NCBI GenBank assembly: GCA_030918015.1
Contig: JAUPTP010000202.1
Span: forward strand, 1 to 5,372
Reading direction: 5' to 3'
DNA length: 5,372 nt
Origin: Pseudomonadota bacterium
GTDB taxonomy: Bacteria; Pseudomonadota; Gammaproteobacteria; Burkholderiales; Burkholderiaceae_C
Position numbers and translations under genes: made by a program. Within the stretch, counting starts at the first letter, position 1. Each line of letters starts with the position of its first letter. This document shows positions 1 to 5,156 of the stretch, in pieces. A model generated the notes under the pieces. The model did no database searches and was not told the DNA's origin. It worked only from the letters and a program-made list of their open reading frames with translations.

Positions 1-72
1 GGCGGTGGCCATGTTGCCGCCGCCGATGAAGGCGAGGGTGGGGGAGGTGGAGGTGGGGGCGTCGTGTGTCAT
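1..72 (-). CDS. proC: Pyrroline-5-carboxylate reductase, N-terminal fragment (5' end of gene only)
   Basis: Only the first 24 codons are in the window; the gene continues past the left edge. The product would reduce 1-pyrroline-5-carboxylate to L-proline with NAD(P)H, the last step of proline synthesis, in the cytoplasm. What is visible is a short polar leader rich in Thr, Ser and Pro (residues 2-12) followed by LAFIGGGNMATA (13-24). This is the first beta strand and glycine-rich dinucleotide-binding turn of the ProC Rossmann fold, in which F-I-G-G-G-N-M-A is highly characteristic. I chose the ATG at 72-70. No clear Shine-Dalgarno precedes it, and an in-frame TTG three codons upstream is an alternative start. 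The toxin-antitoxin cassette lies divergently upstream. YggS, the usual operon partner of proC, is on the same strand but about 5 kb away. The family call is firm despite the short fragment, because the motif is so specific. Confidence 0.88.
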   Translation of the reverse strand, partial: MTHDAPTSTSPTLAFIGGGNMATA

Positions 73-178
73 GGCGGGCAAGTGTATGTCCGAGGGGCGG
101 GCGAGTCTGTGGCGCCGAGCGTCCTCAGGGCGCACGCCGCCACGGTGTCATTCATATTTTTGGGTGTACATTTAATTG
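73..178. promoter_or_regulatory. Divergent intergenic region between proC and the toxin-antitoxin cassette
   Basis: This 106-bp spacer separates two divergent genes and should hold promoters for both. Its toxin-proximal part (about 149-178) is a sharply A+T-rich patch in otherwise G+C-rich DNA and includes a T-run at 157-161, the palindrome TGTACA (165-170) and TTTAAT (171-176). Two imperfect direct repeats, GGTGTCATT (144-152) and GGTGTACATT (163-172), start 19 bp apart, about two helical turns. They are candidate half-sites for autoregulation by the antitoxin. No convincing -35/-10 pair can be assigned: TTTAAT resembles a -10 box but lies too close to the toxin start unless the message is leaderless or starts inside the gene. 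The promoter role is inferred from position and composition. Confidence 0.45.
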
Positions 179-475
179 ATGCGCACCGTCATCGAAACGC
201 CCACCTTCCAGAAGCAGGCCGCCGCCGTGTGGCGTGCGGCCGATCGTGAGGCCTTCATCGACTGGATCGCGGAGCACCCCGACGCGGGTGATGTGATCCC
301 AGGTGCCGACGGCGCGCGCAAGGTGCGCTGGGACCGTCCCGGCATGGGCAAGCGCGGCGGGGCGCGGGTCATCTACTTTCACCTGGTGGGCGACGAGGTG
401 GTGCTTCTGGTCATGGTCTACGCCAAGGCCGAGCGCACGAACGTCAAGCCCAAGGACATCTCGACGCGGAGCTGA
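179..475 (+). CDS. Type II toxin-antitoxin system toxin, RelE/HigB family
   Basis: This 98-residue protein belongs to the RelE/HigB superfamily, whose members are mostly ribosome-dependent mRNA endonucleases that arrest translation until bound by their antitoxin. Visible family landmarks are an N-terminal strand and first helices (TPTFQKQ at 8-13, AFIDWIAEHPDAGDVIPG at 25-42), a basic strand ARKVRW (46-51), the signature GKRGGARVIYFHL (57-69), and the terminal strand VVLLVMVYAKAERTN (74-88). The G-K-R-G-G-x-R-V-I-Y and Y-A-K motifs are typical of HigB2-like toxins, and the basic residues are likely RNA contacts. The start used is ATG at 179; a TTG directly before it would add one residue. No Shine-Dalgarno is visible before the gene, which suggests weak or leaderless translation. 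The toxin precedes its antitoxin, the order typical of higBA-type operons, with 2 nt between stop and next start. Toxin activity is inferred from family membership. Confidence 0.85.
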   Translation: MRTVIETPTFQKQAAAVWRAADREAFIDWIAEHPDAGDVIPGADGARKVRWDRPGMGKRGGARVIYFHLVGDEVVLLVMVYAKAERTNVKPKDISTRS

Positions 476-477
476 GC

Positions 478-795
478 ATGATGAAGACGCTGAAGACGCT
501 GGACATCGACAAGGTGGCGGCTGCCATCGAGGCGGACGCGGGGCAGGCCCTGCCGGGGCTGCGCGAGTCGCTGGCCGAGGCGGGTGCCGGGCAGGGGCTG
601 GCCCACACGCCCGAGCAGATCGTGGCGCGTCGCCGCGGGCGCCCCGCCGGCACCACGCAGGCCGTCACCAAGGAGCCGGTGAAGCTGCGCCTGGACGCCG
701 ATGTGCTGGCCGCGCTGCGCGCCAGCGGCGACGGCTGGCAGACGCGCATCAACGACATGCTGCGCGCCTCTCTGCACCTGGCCGGGCGCATCTGA
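478..795 (+). CDS. BrnA-like ribbon-helix-helix antitoxin with AT-hook-like linker
   Basis: This 105-residue protein is the likely antitoxin of the toxin just upstream: it should bind and neutralise the toxin and repress the shared promoter. The C-terminal part, EPVKLRLDADVLAALRAS-GDGWQTRINDMLRASL (66-99), reads as a beta strand followed by two helices. It carries the R-L-D-x-D-V-L and G-W-Q-T-R-I-N signatures of BrnA-type ribbon-helix-helix antitoxins. The N-terminal half (1-45) is Ala/Glu-rich and probably contacts the toxin. Between them lies RRRGRPAG (51-58), whose R-G-R-P core resembles an AT-hook that could grip the A+T-rich patch before the operon. Translation is probably coupled to the toxin: GGAG at 468-471 sits inside the end of the toxin gene, 6 nt before ATG 478. 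A second ATG follows at 481. BrnA's usual partner is BrnT, not a RelE/HigB toxin, so the pairing is mixed. The gene ends 22 bp before the convergent putA stop, and no terminator is visible. Confidence 0.82.
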   Translation: MMKTLKTLDIDKVAAAIEADAGQALPGLRESLAEAGAGQGLAHTPEQIVARRRGRPAGTTQAVTKEPVKLRLDADVLAALRASGDGWQTRINDMLRASLHLAGRI

Positions 796-817
796 CCCGA
801 CCAGGACCGCAGCCAGC

Positions 818-3800
818 TCAGTGATCCCCGGCCAGCAGCGCCGCATTGCCCCCGGCCGCTGCGGTGTTCACCGTCAGCGTCTGCTCGCCGCAGAAGCGGT
901 AGAGGTAGTGCGGGCCGCCCGCCTTCGGGCCGGTGCCCGACAGGCCCTCGCCGCCGAAGGGCTGCACGCCCACCACCGCGCCGATCATGTTGCGGTTGAC
1001 GTAGACGTTGCCGACGCGCGCGCGCTCGGCGATGCGGTGGGCGCGGTCGTCGATGCGGGTGTGGATGCCCAGCGTCAGCCCGTAGCCCAGCGCGTTGACC
1101 TGATCGACCACCGCGTCCACCGGGCCGCTCCAGCGCACGATGTGCAGCACCGGACCGAAGATCTCCTGCTTCATCTCGCGGACCGACTTCAGCTCGAAGG
1201 CCACCGGCGCGATGTGGGTCGCGTTGAAGCGCGCGCCCATCGCGGTGCGGGCGACCAGGCGCGCCTCGCGCTCCAGCCGCGCGACCTGCGCCGACAGGCC
1301 GGCATGCGCCTCGGCGTCGATCACCGGGCCGACGTCGACCGACCAGCCGCCGGCCGCGTCGGCCGGGTCGCCGCAGACCAGCTCGGCCATGGCGCCGGCG
1401 ATCATCTCGCTCACCTTGTCGGCCACGCCCTCGTGCACCAGCAGCAGCCGCAGCGCCGAGCAGCGCTGGCCGGCCGAGCGGAAGGCGCTCTGCACCACCG
1501 CGTCCACCACCTGCTCGGGCAGCGCGCTCGAATCCACGATCATCGCGTTCAGGCCGCCGGTCTCGGCGATCAGGGGCACGATCGGGCCGTCGCCCATCGC
1601 GAGCTGGCGCTGGATGATCTTGGCGACCTGGGTCGAGCCGGTGAAGCACACGCCGGCGCAGCGCGGATGCGCCACCAGCGCCGCGCCCACCGTCTCGCCG
1701 GGGCCGCAGACCAGGCGGATCGCGTCCGCGGGCAGGCCGGCCTCGATCAGCAGCTCGACGCAGCGGCGCGCGCTGCGCGGGGTCTGCTCGGCCGGCTTGG
1801 CTGCCACCGTGTTGCCGGCCACCAGCGCCGCCACCACCTGGCCGGCGAAGATCGCCAGCGGGAAGTTCCACGGGCTGATGCAGACGAAGACGCCGCGGCC
1901 GTGCAGGCGCAGCTCGTTCTTCTCGCCGGTCGGGCCGGGCAGGGCCTGCGGGGCCAGGCGGGCTTCGGCCTGCTCGGCGTAGTAGCGGCAGAAGTCGATG
2001 GCCTCGCGAACCTCGGCCACGCCGTCGCCGAAGGTCTTGCGGCCTTCCTGCGCCAGCAGCGCCACCAGCTCGGTCATCTGGCGCTCCATCAGGTCGGCGG
2101 CGCGGCGCAGCACCGCGCAGCGCTCGCTCAGGGGCACCGCGTTCCAGGCCGGCTGGGCGCGGTGCAGCGCGTCCATCGCCATGATGGCCGAGGCGGCGCT
2201 GTCGTCGGTCGGCGCCGCGGGCATCGGCACCGCCAGGCGGGCCAGCAGCGGCAGGCGCTCGCGCTCGACCACCGGATCGACGCCCAGCGCGTTGACGCGC
2301 GACTCGCCATAGAGCCGGCGCGGCAGCGGCAGCGTCGAGGGGGCCGCGGCGCGCAGCGGCGAGGCCAGCAGCGCCGGGATCGACACCGCCTCGTCGGCGA
2401 GCTGGTGCACGAAGGAGGAATTGGCGCCGTTCTCCAGCAGCCGGCGCACCAGATAGGCCAGCAGGTCGCGGTGTTCGCCCACCGGCGCGTAGATGCGCAG
2501 CGGCGGCGCGTCCGCGCGCTTGAGCACCTCGCGGTGGATGCCTTCGCCCATGCCGTGCAGGCGCTGCAGCTCGAAGCCCGGATCCGATCCGGTGCGCCCG
2601 GCCGCGCGCGCCATCTCCAGGATCGCGGCGATGGTGCCGGCGTTGTGGGTGGCGAACTGCGGGTAGATCTCGGCGGCGGCCAGCAGGCGCTGCGCGCAGG
2701 CCAGGTAGCTCAGGTCGGTGTGGCGCTTGTCGGTCCAGACCGGATAGCCCGACAGGCCCATTTCCTGCGCGCGCTTGATCTCGCCGTCCCAGTAGGCGCC
2801 CTTGACCAGGCGCACCATCAGCCGCAGGCCGTGGCGGCGCGCGATCTCGATGACCGCCTCGACCATCTCCGGCGCGCGGGTCTGGTAGGCCTGCACCGCC
2901 AGGCCCAGGCCGCGCCAGGTGGGAAAGCGCTGCGCCACATGCGCCGCCGCGGCGTCGAGCACCGCCAGCGACAGCTCCAGCCGCTCGGTCTCCTCGGCGT
3001 CGATGGTGAGATTCAGGTTGGCGCTGGCCGCGGCGTCCACCAGCGCGAGCAGGCGCGGCATCATCCGGCGCTGCACGGTGGCGAACTGGGCCGCCTCATA
3101 GCGCGGATCGATCGCCGAGAGCTTGATCGAGATGCCGTCGCCATCTTCCGGGCGGCCGGGGCGGCCCCGCGCGGCGATCGCGCTGATCGCGTCGGCATAC
3201 GACCTGGCGTAGCGCTGCGCATCCGCGTCGGTGCGCGCACCTTCGCCCAGCATGTCGAAGCTGTGGCGCAGCAGGCGGTGCTCGCGGTGGTTGGCCGCGG
3301 CGCGGTCCAGCGCCTCGCCGATGTTCTGGCCGAGCACGAACTGGCGGCCCAGCAGCTGGATCGCGCGCACCGTGGCCGCCACCACCGTCTTGGCGCCCAG
3401 GCGCTGCAGCAGGCCGGCGCGCTGGCCGGCGGCCGCATCGCCGGGCAGCATCTTCTTCGACAGCTCGATGGCCTGCGCCGCCAGGTGGCTCATCAGCGCG
3501 TGGTCCTGACCGTCGTGGGTGTGCGCTGCGAAGTCGGCGCGGCCGAGCTGGTCGGCGGTCAGCGCCAGCGCGGTCTCGGTGTCGGGCACGCGCAGCAGCG
3601 CCTCGGCCAGGCGCATCAGCGCCAGACCTTCGGCGCTGGAGATCGGGTATTCGCGCAGCAGCGACTCCATCGCCCAGAACGGCGCCGGGTGCTGGCGCAC
3701 CGCATCCACCCAGGGCGTGCCCAGCGCGATCACCGCCGCCCAGTCGAGCCGGCCGTGCAGCTCGGCCAGCAGCCGCGCGATCTGCTGCGACTCGTCGCGC

Positions 3801-3862
3801 ACCGGCGGCGGCAGGCGATCGACCAGAAGGCTCGGGGCGGGAAGGTCGGTCAGGGCGTTCAT
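818..3862 (-). CDS. putA: Bifunctional proline dehydrogenase / L-glutamate gamma-semialdehyde dehydrogenase
   Basis: PutA oxidises proline to pyrroline-5-carboxylate using FAD and the quinone pool, then oxidises glutamate semialdehyde to glutamate with NAD+, usually channelling the intermediate. The protein is complete at 1014 residues. The proline dehydrogenase barrel (about 200-490) shows GISIKLSAI (243-251, Lys247), LTIDAEE (285-291, Asp288), AYQTRAPEM, VRLVKGAYWD (350-359), YPQFATHNA, LHGMGE, RIYAPVG (Tyr458) and LLAYLVRRLLENGANSSFV (from 467; Tyr470, Arg473, Arg474). These match the flavin- and proline-binding residues of E. coli PutA. The aldehyde dehydrogenase half (about 560-990) shows ISPWNFP (662-668), FTGST (740-744), AETGG (766-770, Glu767), the nucleophile Cys801 in GQRCSALR, EIFGPVLH and PFGGEGLSGTGPKAGG. 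The N terminus begins directly with the alpha-helical arm: the ribbon-helix-helix DNA-binding domain of E. coli PutA is absent, so this is the short form and cannot repress its own gene that way. ATG 3862 is the only reasonable start; its Shine-Dalgarno is weak. The divergent Lrp-type gene is the probable regulator. Confidence 0.98.
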   Translation of the reverse strand: MNALTDLPAPSLLVDRLPPPVRDESQQIARLLAELHGRLDWAAVIALGTPWVDAVRQHPAPFWAMESLLREYPISSAEGLALMRLAEALLRVPDTETALALTADQLGRADFAAHTHDGQDHALMSHLAAQAIELSKKMLPGDAAAGQRAGLLQRLGAKTVVAATVRAIQLLGRQFVLGQNIGEALDRAAANHREHRLLRHSFDMLGEGARTDADAQRYARSYADAISAIAARGRPGRPEDGDGISIKLSAIDPRYEAAQFATVQRRMMPRLLALVDAAASANLNLTIDAEETERLELSLAVLDAAAAHVAQRFPTWRGLGLAVQAYQTRAPEMVEAVIEIARRHGLRLMVRLVKGAYWDGEIKRAQEMGLSGYPVWTDKRHTDLSYLACAQRLLAAAEIYPQFATHNAGTIAAILEMARAAGRTGSDPGFELQRLHGMGEGIHREVLKRADAPPLRIYAPVGEHRDLLAYLVRRLLENGANSSFVHQLADEAVSIPALLASPLRAAAPSTLPLPRRLYGESRVNALGVDPVVERERLPLLARLAVPMPAAPTDDSAASAIMAMDALHRAQPAWNAVPLSERCAVLRRAADLMERQMTELVALLAQEGRKTFGDGVAEVREAIDFCRYYAEQAEARLAPQALPGPTGEKNELRLHGRGVFVCISPWNFPLAIFAGQVVAALVAGNTVAAKPAEQTPRSARRCVELLIEAGLPADAIRLVCGPGETVGAALVAHPRCAGVCFTGSTQVAKIIQRQLAMGDGPIVPLIAETGGLNAMIVDSSALPEQVVDAVVQSAFRSAGQRCSALRLLLVHEGVADKVSEMIAGAMAELVCGDPADAAGGWSVDVGPVIDAEAHAGLSAQVARLEREARLVARTAMGARFNATHIAPVAFELKSVREMKQEIFGPVLHIVRWSGPVDAVVDQVNALGYGLTLGIHTRIDDRAHRIAERARVGNVYVNRNMIGAVVGVQPFGGEGLSGTGPKAGGPHYLYRFCGEQTLTVNTAAAGGNAALLAGDH

Positions 3863-3960
3863 GGCGGCAATCTCGGCGACGTTGGACAGGACTCCAGCGT
3901 AGAGCGCGAACAGCCGAATAACTCACCAAAATGCATCGGCATCGCCGGATAATGTCTGGC
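3863..3960. promoter_or_regulatory. putA-lrp divergent control region
   Basis: This 98-bp spacer lies between two divergently transcribed starts and must carry the control signals for both genes. Its centre (3917-3936) is clearly A+T-rich compared with the flanks, as expected for an Lrp-type binding site and promoter. The patch is framed by inverted 5-base arms GCCGA (3913-3917) and TCGGC (3936-3940), and a perfect tandem GCATCG-GCATCG occupies 3933-3944. GATAAT at 3948-3953 matches the -10 consensus at five of six positions on the plus strand; no good -35 box accompanies it. No clear sigma-70 promoter for putA is visible on the minus strand, which fits an activator-dependent promoter. Lrp-family regulators usually bind several degenerate sites, so an exact operator cannot be set from sequence alone. 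Confidence 0.6.
3948..3953 (+). promoter_or_regulatory. Candidate -10 box of lrp (possible leaderless start)
   Basis: GATAAT matches the sigma-70 -10 consensus at five of six positions and ends 7 nt before ATG 3961. A transcript driven by it would start at about 3960-3961, on or next to the start codon, giving a leaderless message. This fits the absence of a Shine-Dalgarno before 3961. The region 17-18 bp upstream does not resemble a -35 box, so either an activator is needed or the match is by chance. Confidence 0.3.
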
Positions 3961-4440
3961 ATGACTTCCGAGCGAACCTCCGTCGATCTCGACAAGATCG
4001 ACCGCCGCCTGCTGGCGCTGCTGCAGGCCGACGGCCGCATCTCGAACCTGAAGCTGGCCGAGGCGGTGCACCTGTCGCCCACCGCGGTGCTGGAGCGGGT
4101 GCGCCGGCTCACCCGCGAGGGCTTCATCCTGGGCTACGAGGCGCGGCTCGATCCGACCAAGCTCGACGCCGGGCTGATGGTCTTCGTCGAGGTGCTGCTC
4201 GACCGCACGGTGCAGGACGTGATGGACACCTTCCGCGCCGCGGTGCAGGTGCGCCCCGAGATCCTGGAGTGCCACCTGGTGGCCGGCGGCTTCGACTACC
4301 TGCTCAAGACCCGGGTGGCCGACATGGCGGCCTACCGCGAGTTCATCGGCTCGGTGATCTGGGCGCTGCCGGGGGTGCGCGAGACGCGCACCTACGTGGT
4401 GATGGAGGAGGTCAAGAACACCGCCGCCATCCGGCTCTGA
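3961..4440 (+). CDS. lrp: Lrp/AsnC-family transcriptional regulator, probable proline-responsive regulator of putA
   Basis: This is an amino-acid-responsive DNA-binding protein of the feast/famine family, 159 residues from ATG 3961, close to the 164 of E. coli Lrp. An N-terminal winged helix-turn-helix (about 10-60) contains LDKIDRRLLALLQADGRISN (starting at 10) and LSPTAVLERVRRLTREGFI (38-56). The C-terminal RAM effector domain (about 70-150) carries FVEVLLDR, ECHLVAGGFDYLLKTRV (103-119) and LPGVRETRTYVVMEEVKN (136-153). The latter two are nearly the same as in enterobacterial Lrp. In-frame ATGs at 3931 and 3952 would lengthen it, but 3961 gives the usual Lrp length. It is divergent from putA. 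In Agrobacterium and Rhodobacter a divergently encoded Lrp homologue (PutR) activates putA in response to proline, and the same role is likely here because this PutA lacks its own DNA-binding domain. Whether it is a global Lrp or a local PutR is not decidable from the sequence. Confidence 0.93.
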   Translation: MTSERTSVDLDKIDRRLLALLQADGRISNLKLAEAVHLSPTAVLERVRRLTREGFILGYEARLDPTKLDAGLMVFVEVLLDRTVQDVMDTFRAAVQVRPEILECHLVAGGFDYLLKTRVADMAAYREFIGSVIWALPGVRETRTYVVMEEVKNTAAIRL

Positions 4441-4469
4441 ACGCTGGGCGCCGGCCTGCGGCAGCGATC
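4441..4469. other. Convergent junction between lrp and hsp20
   Basis: These 29 bp separate the stop codons of two converging genes. I see no strong hairpin followed by a T-run in either direction, only short G+C-rich complementary stretches (GCTG at 4443-4446, CAGC at 4462-4465). Transcripts from the two sides may therefore overlap at their 3' ends. Confidence 0.4.
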
Positions 4470-4976
4470 TCAGTCGACGCTGATGTTGACGCCGCTGGGT
4501 CGGCCGGGCTCGATCTTGGGCAGGTCGATGCGCAGCACGCCGTCGCGGTAGCTGGCCCGCGCCTCCTCGCCGCGCACCGCCGCCGGCAGCGGCACCGAGC
4601 GCTGGAAGCTGCCATAGGCGCACTGCAGCACCCGCCAGCGGCCTTCGCTCGATTCGCGCTCGAAGCGCTTCTCGCCCCGCACCTGCAGCGTGGTGTCGCG
4701 CACCTCGATCGAGAAGTCTTCCTTGCGCATGCCCGGCGCCTCCAGGCGCACGACCAGCCGCTGCTCGTCCTCGAAGACGTCGCCGCCCAGCATCGCCCAG
4801 GACTGGGCGGGGAAGTGCAGCGGATCGTCGATCTCGTGGCGCTCGGGCAGCTGCGTCTGCTCGCCCGGCCGGAAGCGGGTCAGCGCCCCGGCGGCCGAGT
4901 GGCGCATCCGGTCCCAGCCCTCGGACACCGAACCCCAGAACTGGCCGAGGTTCTCGCGGATGTCATCGATCTTCAT
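4470..4976 (-). CDS. Hsp20/alpha-crystallin family small heat-shock protein
   Basis: This is a 168-residue ATP-independent holdase chaperone that binds unfolding proteins in the cytoplasm as large oligomers and passes them to DnaK/ClpB. A variable N-terminal arm (1-60) begins MKIDDIRENLGQFWGSV and is rich in aromatic and basic residues. The alpha-crystallin domain follows (about 64-155). Its landmarks are GDVFEDEQRLVVRLEAPGMR (starting at 65), FSIEVRDTTLQVRGEK (88-103), YGSFQRSVPLP (121-131) and the hallmark A-x4-G-V-L segment ASYRDGVLRIDLPK (141-154). A short tail ends in I-S-V (165-167), the I-x-I/V motif that docks onto neighbouring subunits. The start is ATG 4976, set by AGGAG 7 nt upstream; the frame stays open to a TTG at 5069 but that extension does not look like an Hsp20 arm. 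The gene is preceded by a leader of about 145 nt and a sigma-32 promoter. It converges on lrp. Which IbpA/Hsp20 subfamily it belongs to is unclear. Confidence 0.95.
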   Translation of the reverse strand: MKIDDIRENLGQFWGSVSEGWDRMRHSAAGALTRFRPGEQTQLPERHEIDDPLHFPAQSWAMLGGDVFEDEQRLVVRLEAPGMRKEDFSIEVRDTTLQVRGEKRFERESSEGRWRVLQCAYGSFQRSVPLPAAVRGEEARASYRDGVLRIDLPKIEPGRPSGVNISVD

Positions 4977-4983
4977 GGCAATG

Positions 4984-4988
4984 CTCCT
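4984..4988 (-). promoter_or_regulatory. Ribosome binding site of hsp20
   Basis: AGGAG on the minus strand lies 7 nt before ATG 4976, an ideal spacing, and fixes the hsp20 start. It is the strongest Shine-Dalgarno in the window. A CTCC stretch about 20 nt upstream in the leader (near 5012-5015) could pair with GGAG, but only over 4 bp, so masking of the site is possible but weakly supported. Confidence 0.8.
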
Positions 4989-5064
4989 GGTGAGTGGGGA
5001 AAGGGAAAGCGGGAGATCAGGTCGAAGGATGATGGTGCGGTGCAACAGCCCGGCGTGTGGATCG

Positions 5065-5100
5065 TGCAACTCCTGTCAGGGAACGTGTCGCTCGGTTGCA
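5065..5100 (-). repeat. Inverted repeat in the hsp20 leader with a second alternative partner
   Basis: TGCAAC at 5065-5070 and GTTGCA at 5095-5100 are perfect 6-base complements separated by 24 nt. Another TGCAAC at 5041-5046 (GTGCAAC also matches at 5040-5046 and 5064-5070) could pair with the same distal arm, giving two mutually exclusive foldings of the leader RNA. An RNA-level role, for example temperature sensing, is speculative. The short arms could also be coincidental, and no CIRCE element or recognisable ROSE element is present. Confidence 0.35.
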
Positions 5101-5110
5101 TCCTGCGCGC

Positions 5111-5122
5111 ACCAGATCTGGT
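5111..5122. promoter_or_regulatory. 12-bp perfect palindrome at the predicted hsp20 transcription start
   Basis: ACCAGATCTGGT is a perfect 12-bp palindrome. Its right end lies 5 bp downstream of the sigma-32 -10 box, so it spans the expected +1 at about 5120-5121. A protein bound here would block initiation; alternatively it is chance sequence at the 5' end of the message. No known operator was recognised. Confidence 0.45.
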
Positions 5123-5127
5123 CTGGC

Positions 5128-5155
5128 AGATGGGGGGCGCGCGCGGGGTTTCAAG
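5128..5155 (-). promoter_or_regulatory. Sigma-32 (RpoH) heat-shock promoter of hsp20
   Basis: On the minus strand, CTTGAAA (5155-5149) is followed after 13 bp by CCCCATCT (5135-5128). Both boxes match the RpoH consensus CTTGAAA / CCCCATnT at every defined position, and the spacing is in the preferred range. The -35 box begins one base after the TGA stop of the YggS gene (5159-5157), so the promoter fills the gap between the two genes. Transcription would start near 5120-5121, giving hsp20 a leader of about 145 nt. The location ahead of a small heat-shock gene makes a chance match very unlikely. Confidence 0.92.
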
Positions 5156-5156
5156 G

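Noticed and set aside
149..178. A+T-rich patch considered as an insertion-element end or attachment site
   Set aside because: No terminal inverted repeat, target duplication, transposase or integrase is visible; the patch fits a promoter/operator better.
444..1871. Long minus-strand frame overlapping the end of putA and the toxin-antitoxin genes
   Set aside because: It is out of frame with putA, compositionally Arg/Gly/Ala-rich, and antisense to both cassette genes; a G+C-driven shadow.
701..3952. A very long open frame (about 1080 codons) on the plus strand, antisense to nearly all of putA
   Set aside because: Its product is a low-complexity His/Gln/Arg/Ala-rich string with no domain motifs, while the opposite strand encodes a full PutA with all catalytic motifs. 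Long mirror frames are expected opposite genes with strong G/C third-position bias.
3931..3960. Longer lrp start at ATG 3931 or 3952
   Set aside because: The added residues (MHRHRRIMSG) are not typical of Lrp, no ribosome site supports them, and they fall in the A+T-rich control region; 3961 gives the family length. 3952 cannot be fully excluded.
4441..4469. Possible bidirectional terminator between lrp and hsp20
   Set aside because: Complementary stretches are only about 4 bp and there is no T-run on either strand.
3859..4623. Minus-strand frame spanning lrp and the end of hsp20
   Set aside because: It is antisense to a well-conserved Lrp and out of frame with hsp20; no recognisable domain.
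4977..5069. N-terminal extension of hsp20 to an upstream TTG
   Set aside because: The ATG at 4976 has an ideal AGGAG, and the extension (RTIILRPDLPLSLSPLTRSIA-like) is unlike Hsp20 arms and would cover the ribosome site and most of the leader.
5111..5122. Palindrome considered as a terminator for yggS
   Set aside because: The arms are continuous with no loop and no T-run follows; its position at the hsp20 start site suggests an operator or chance instead.
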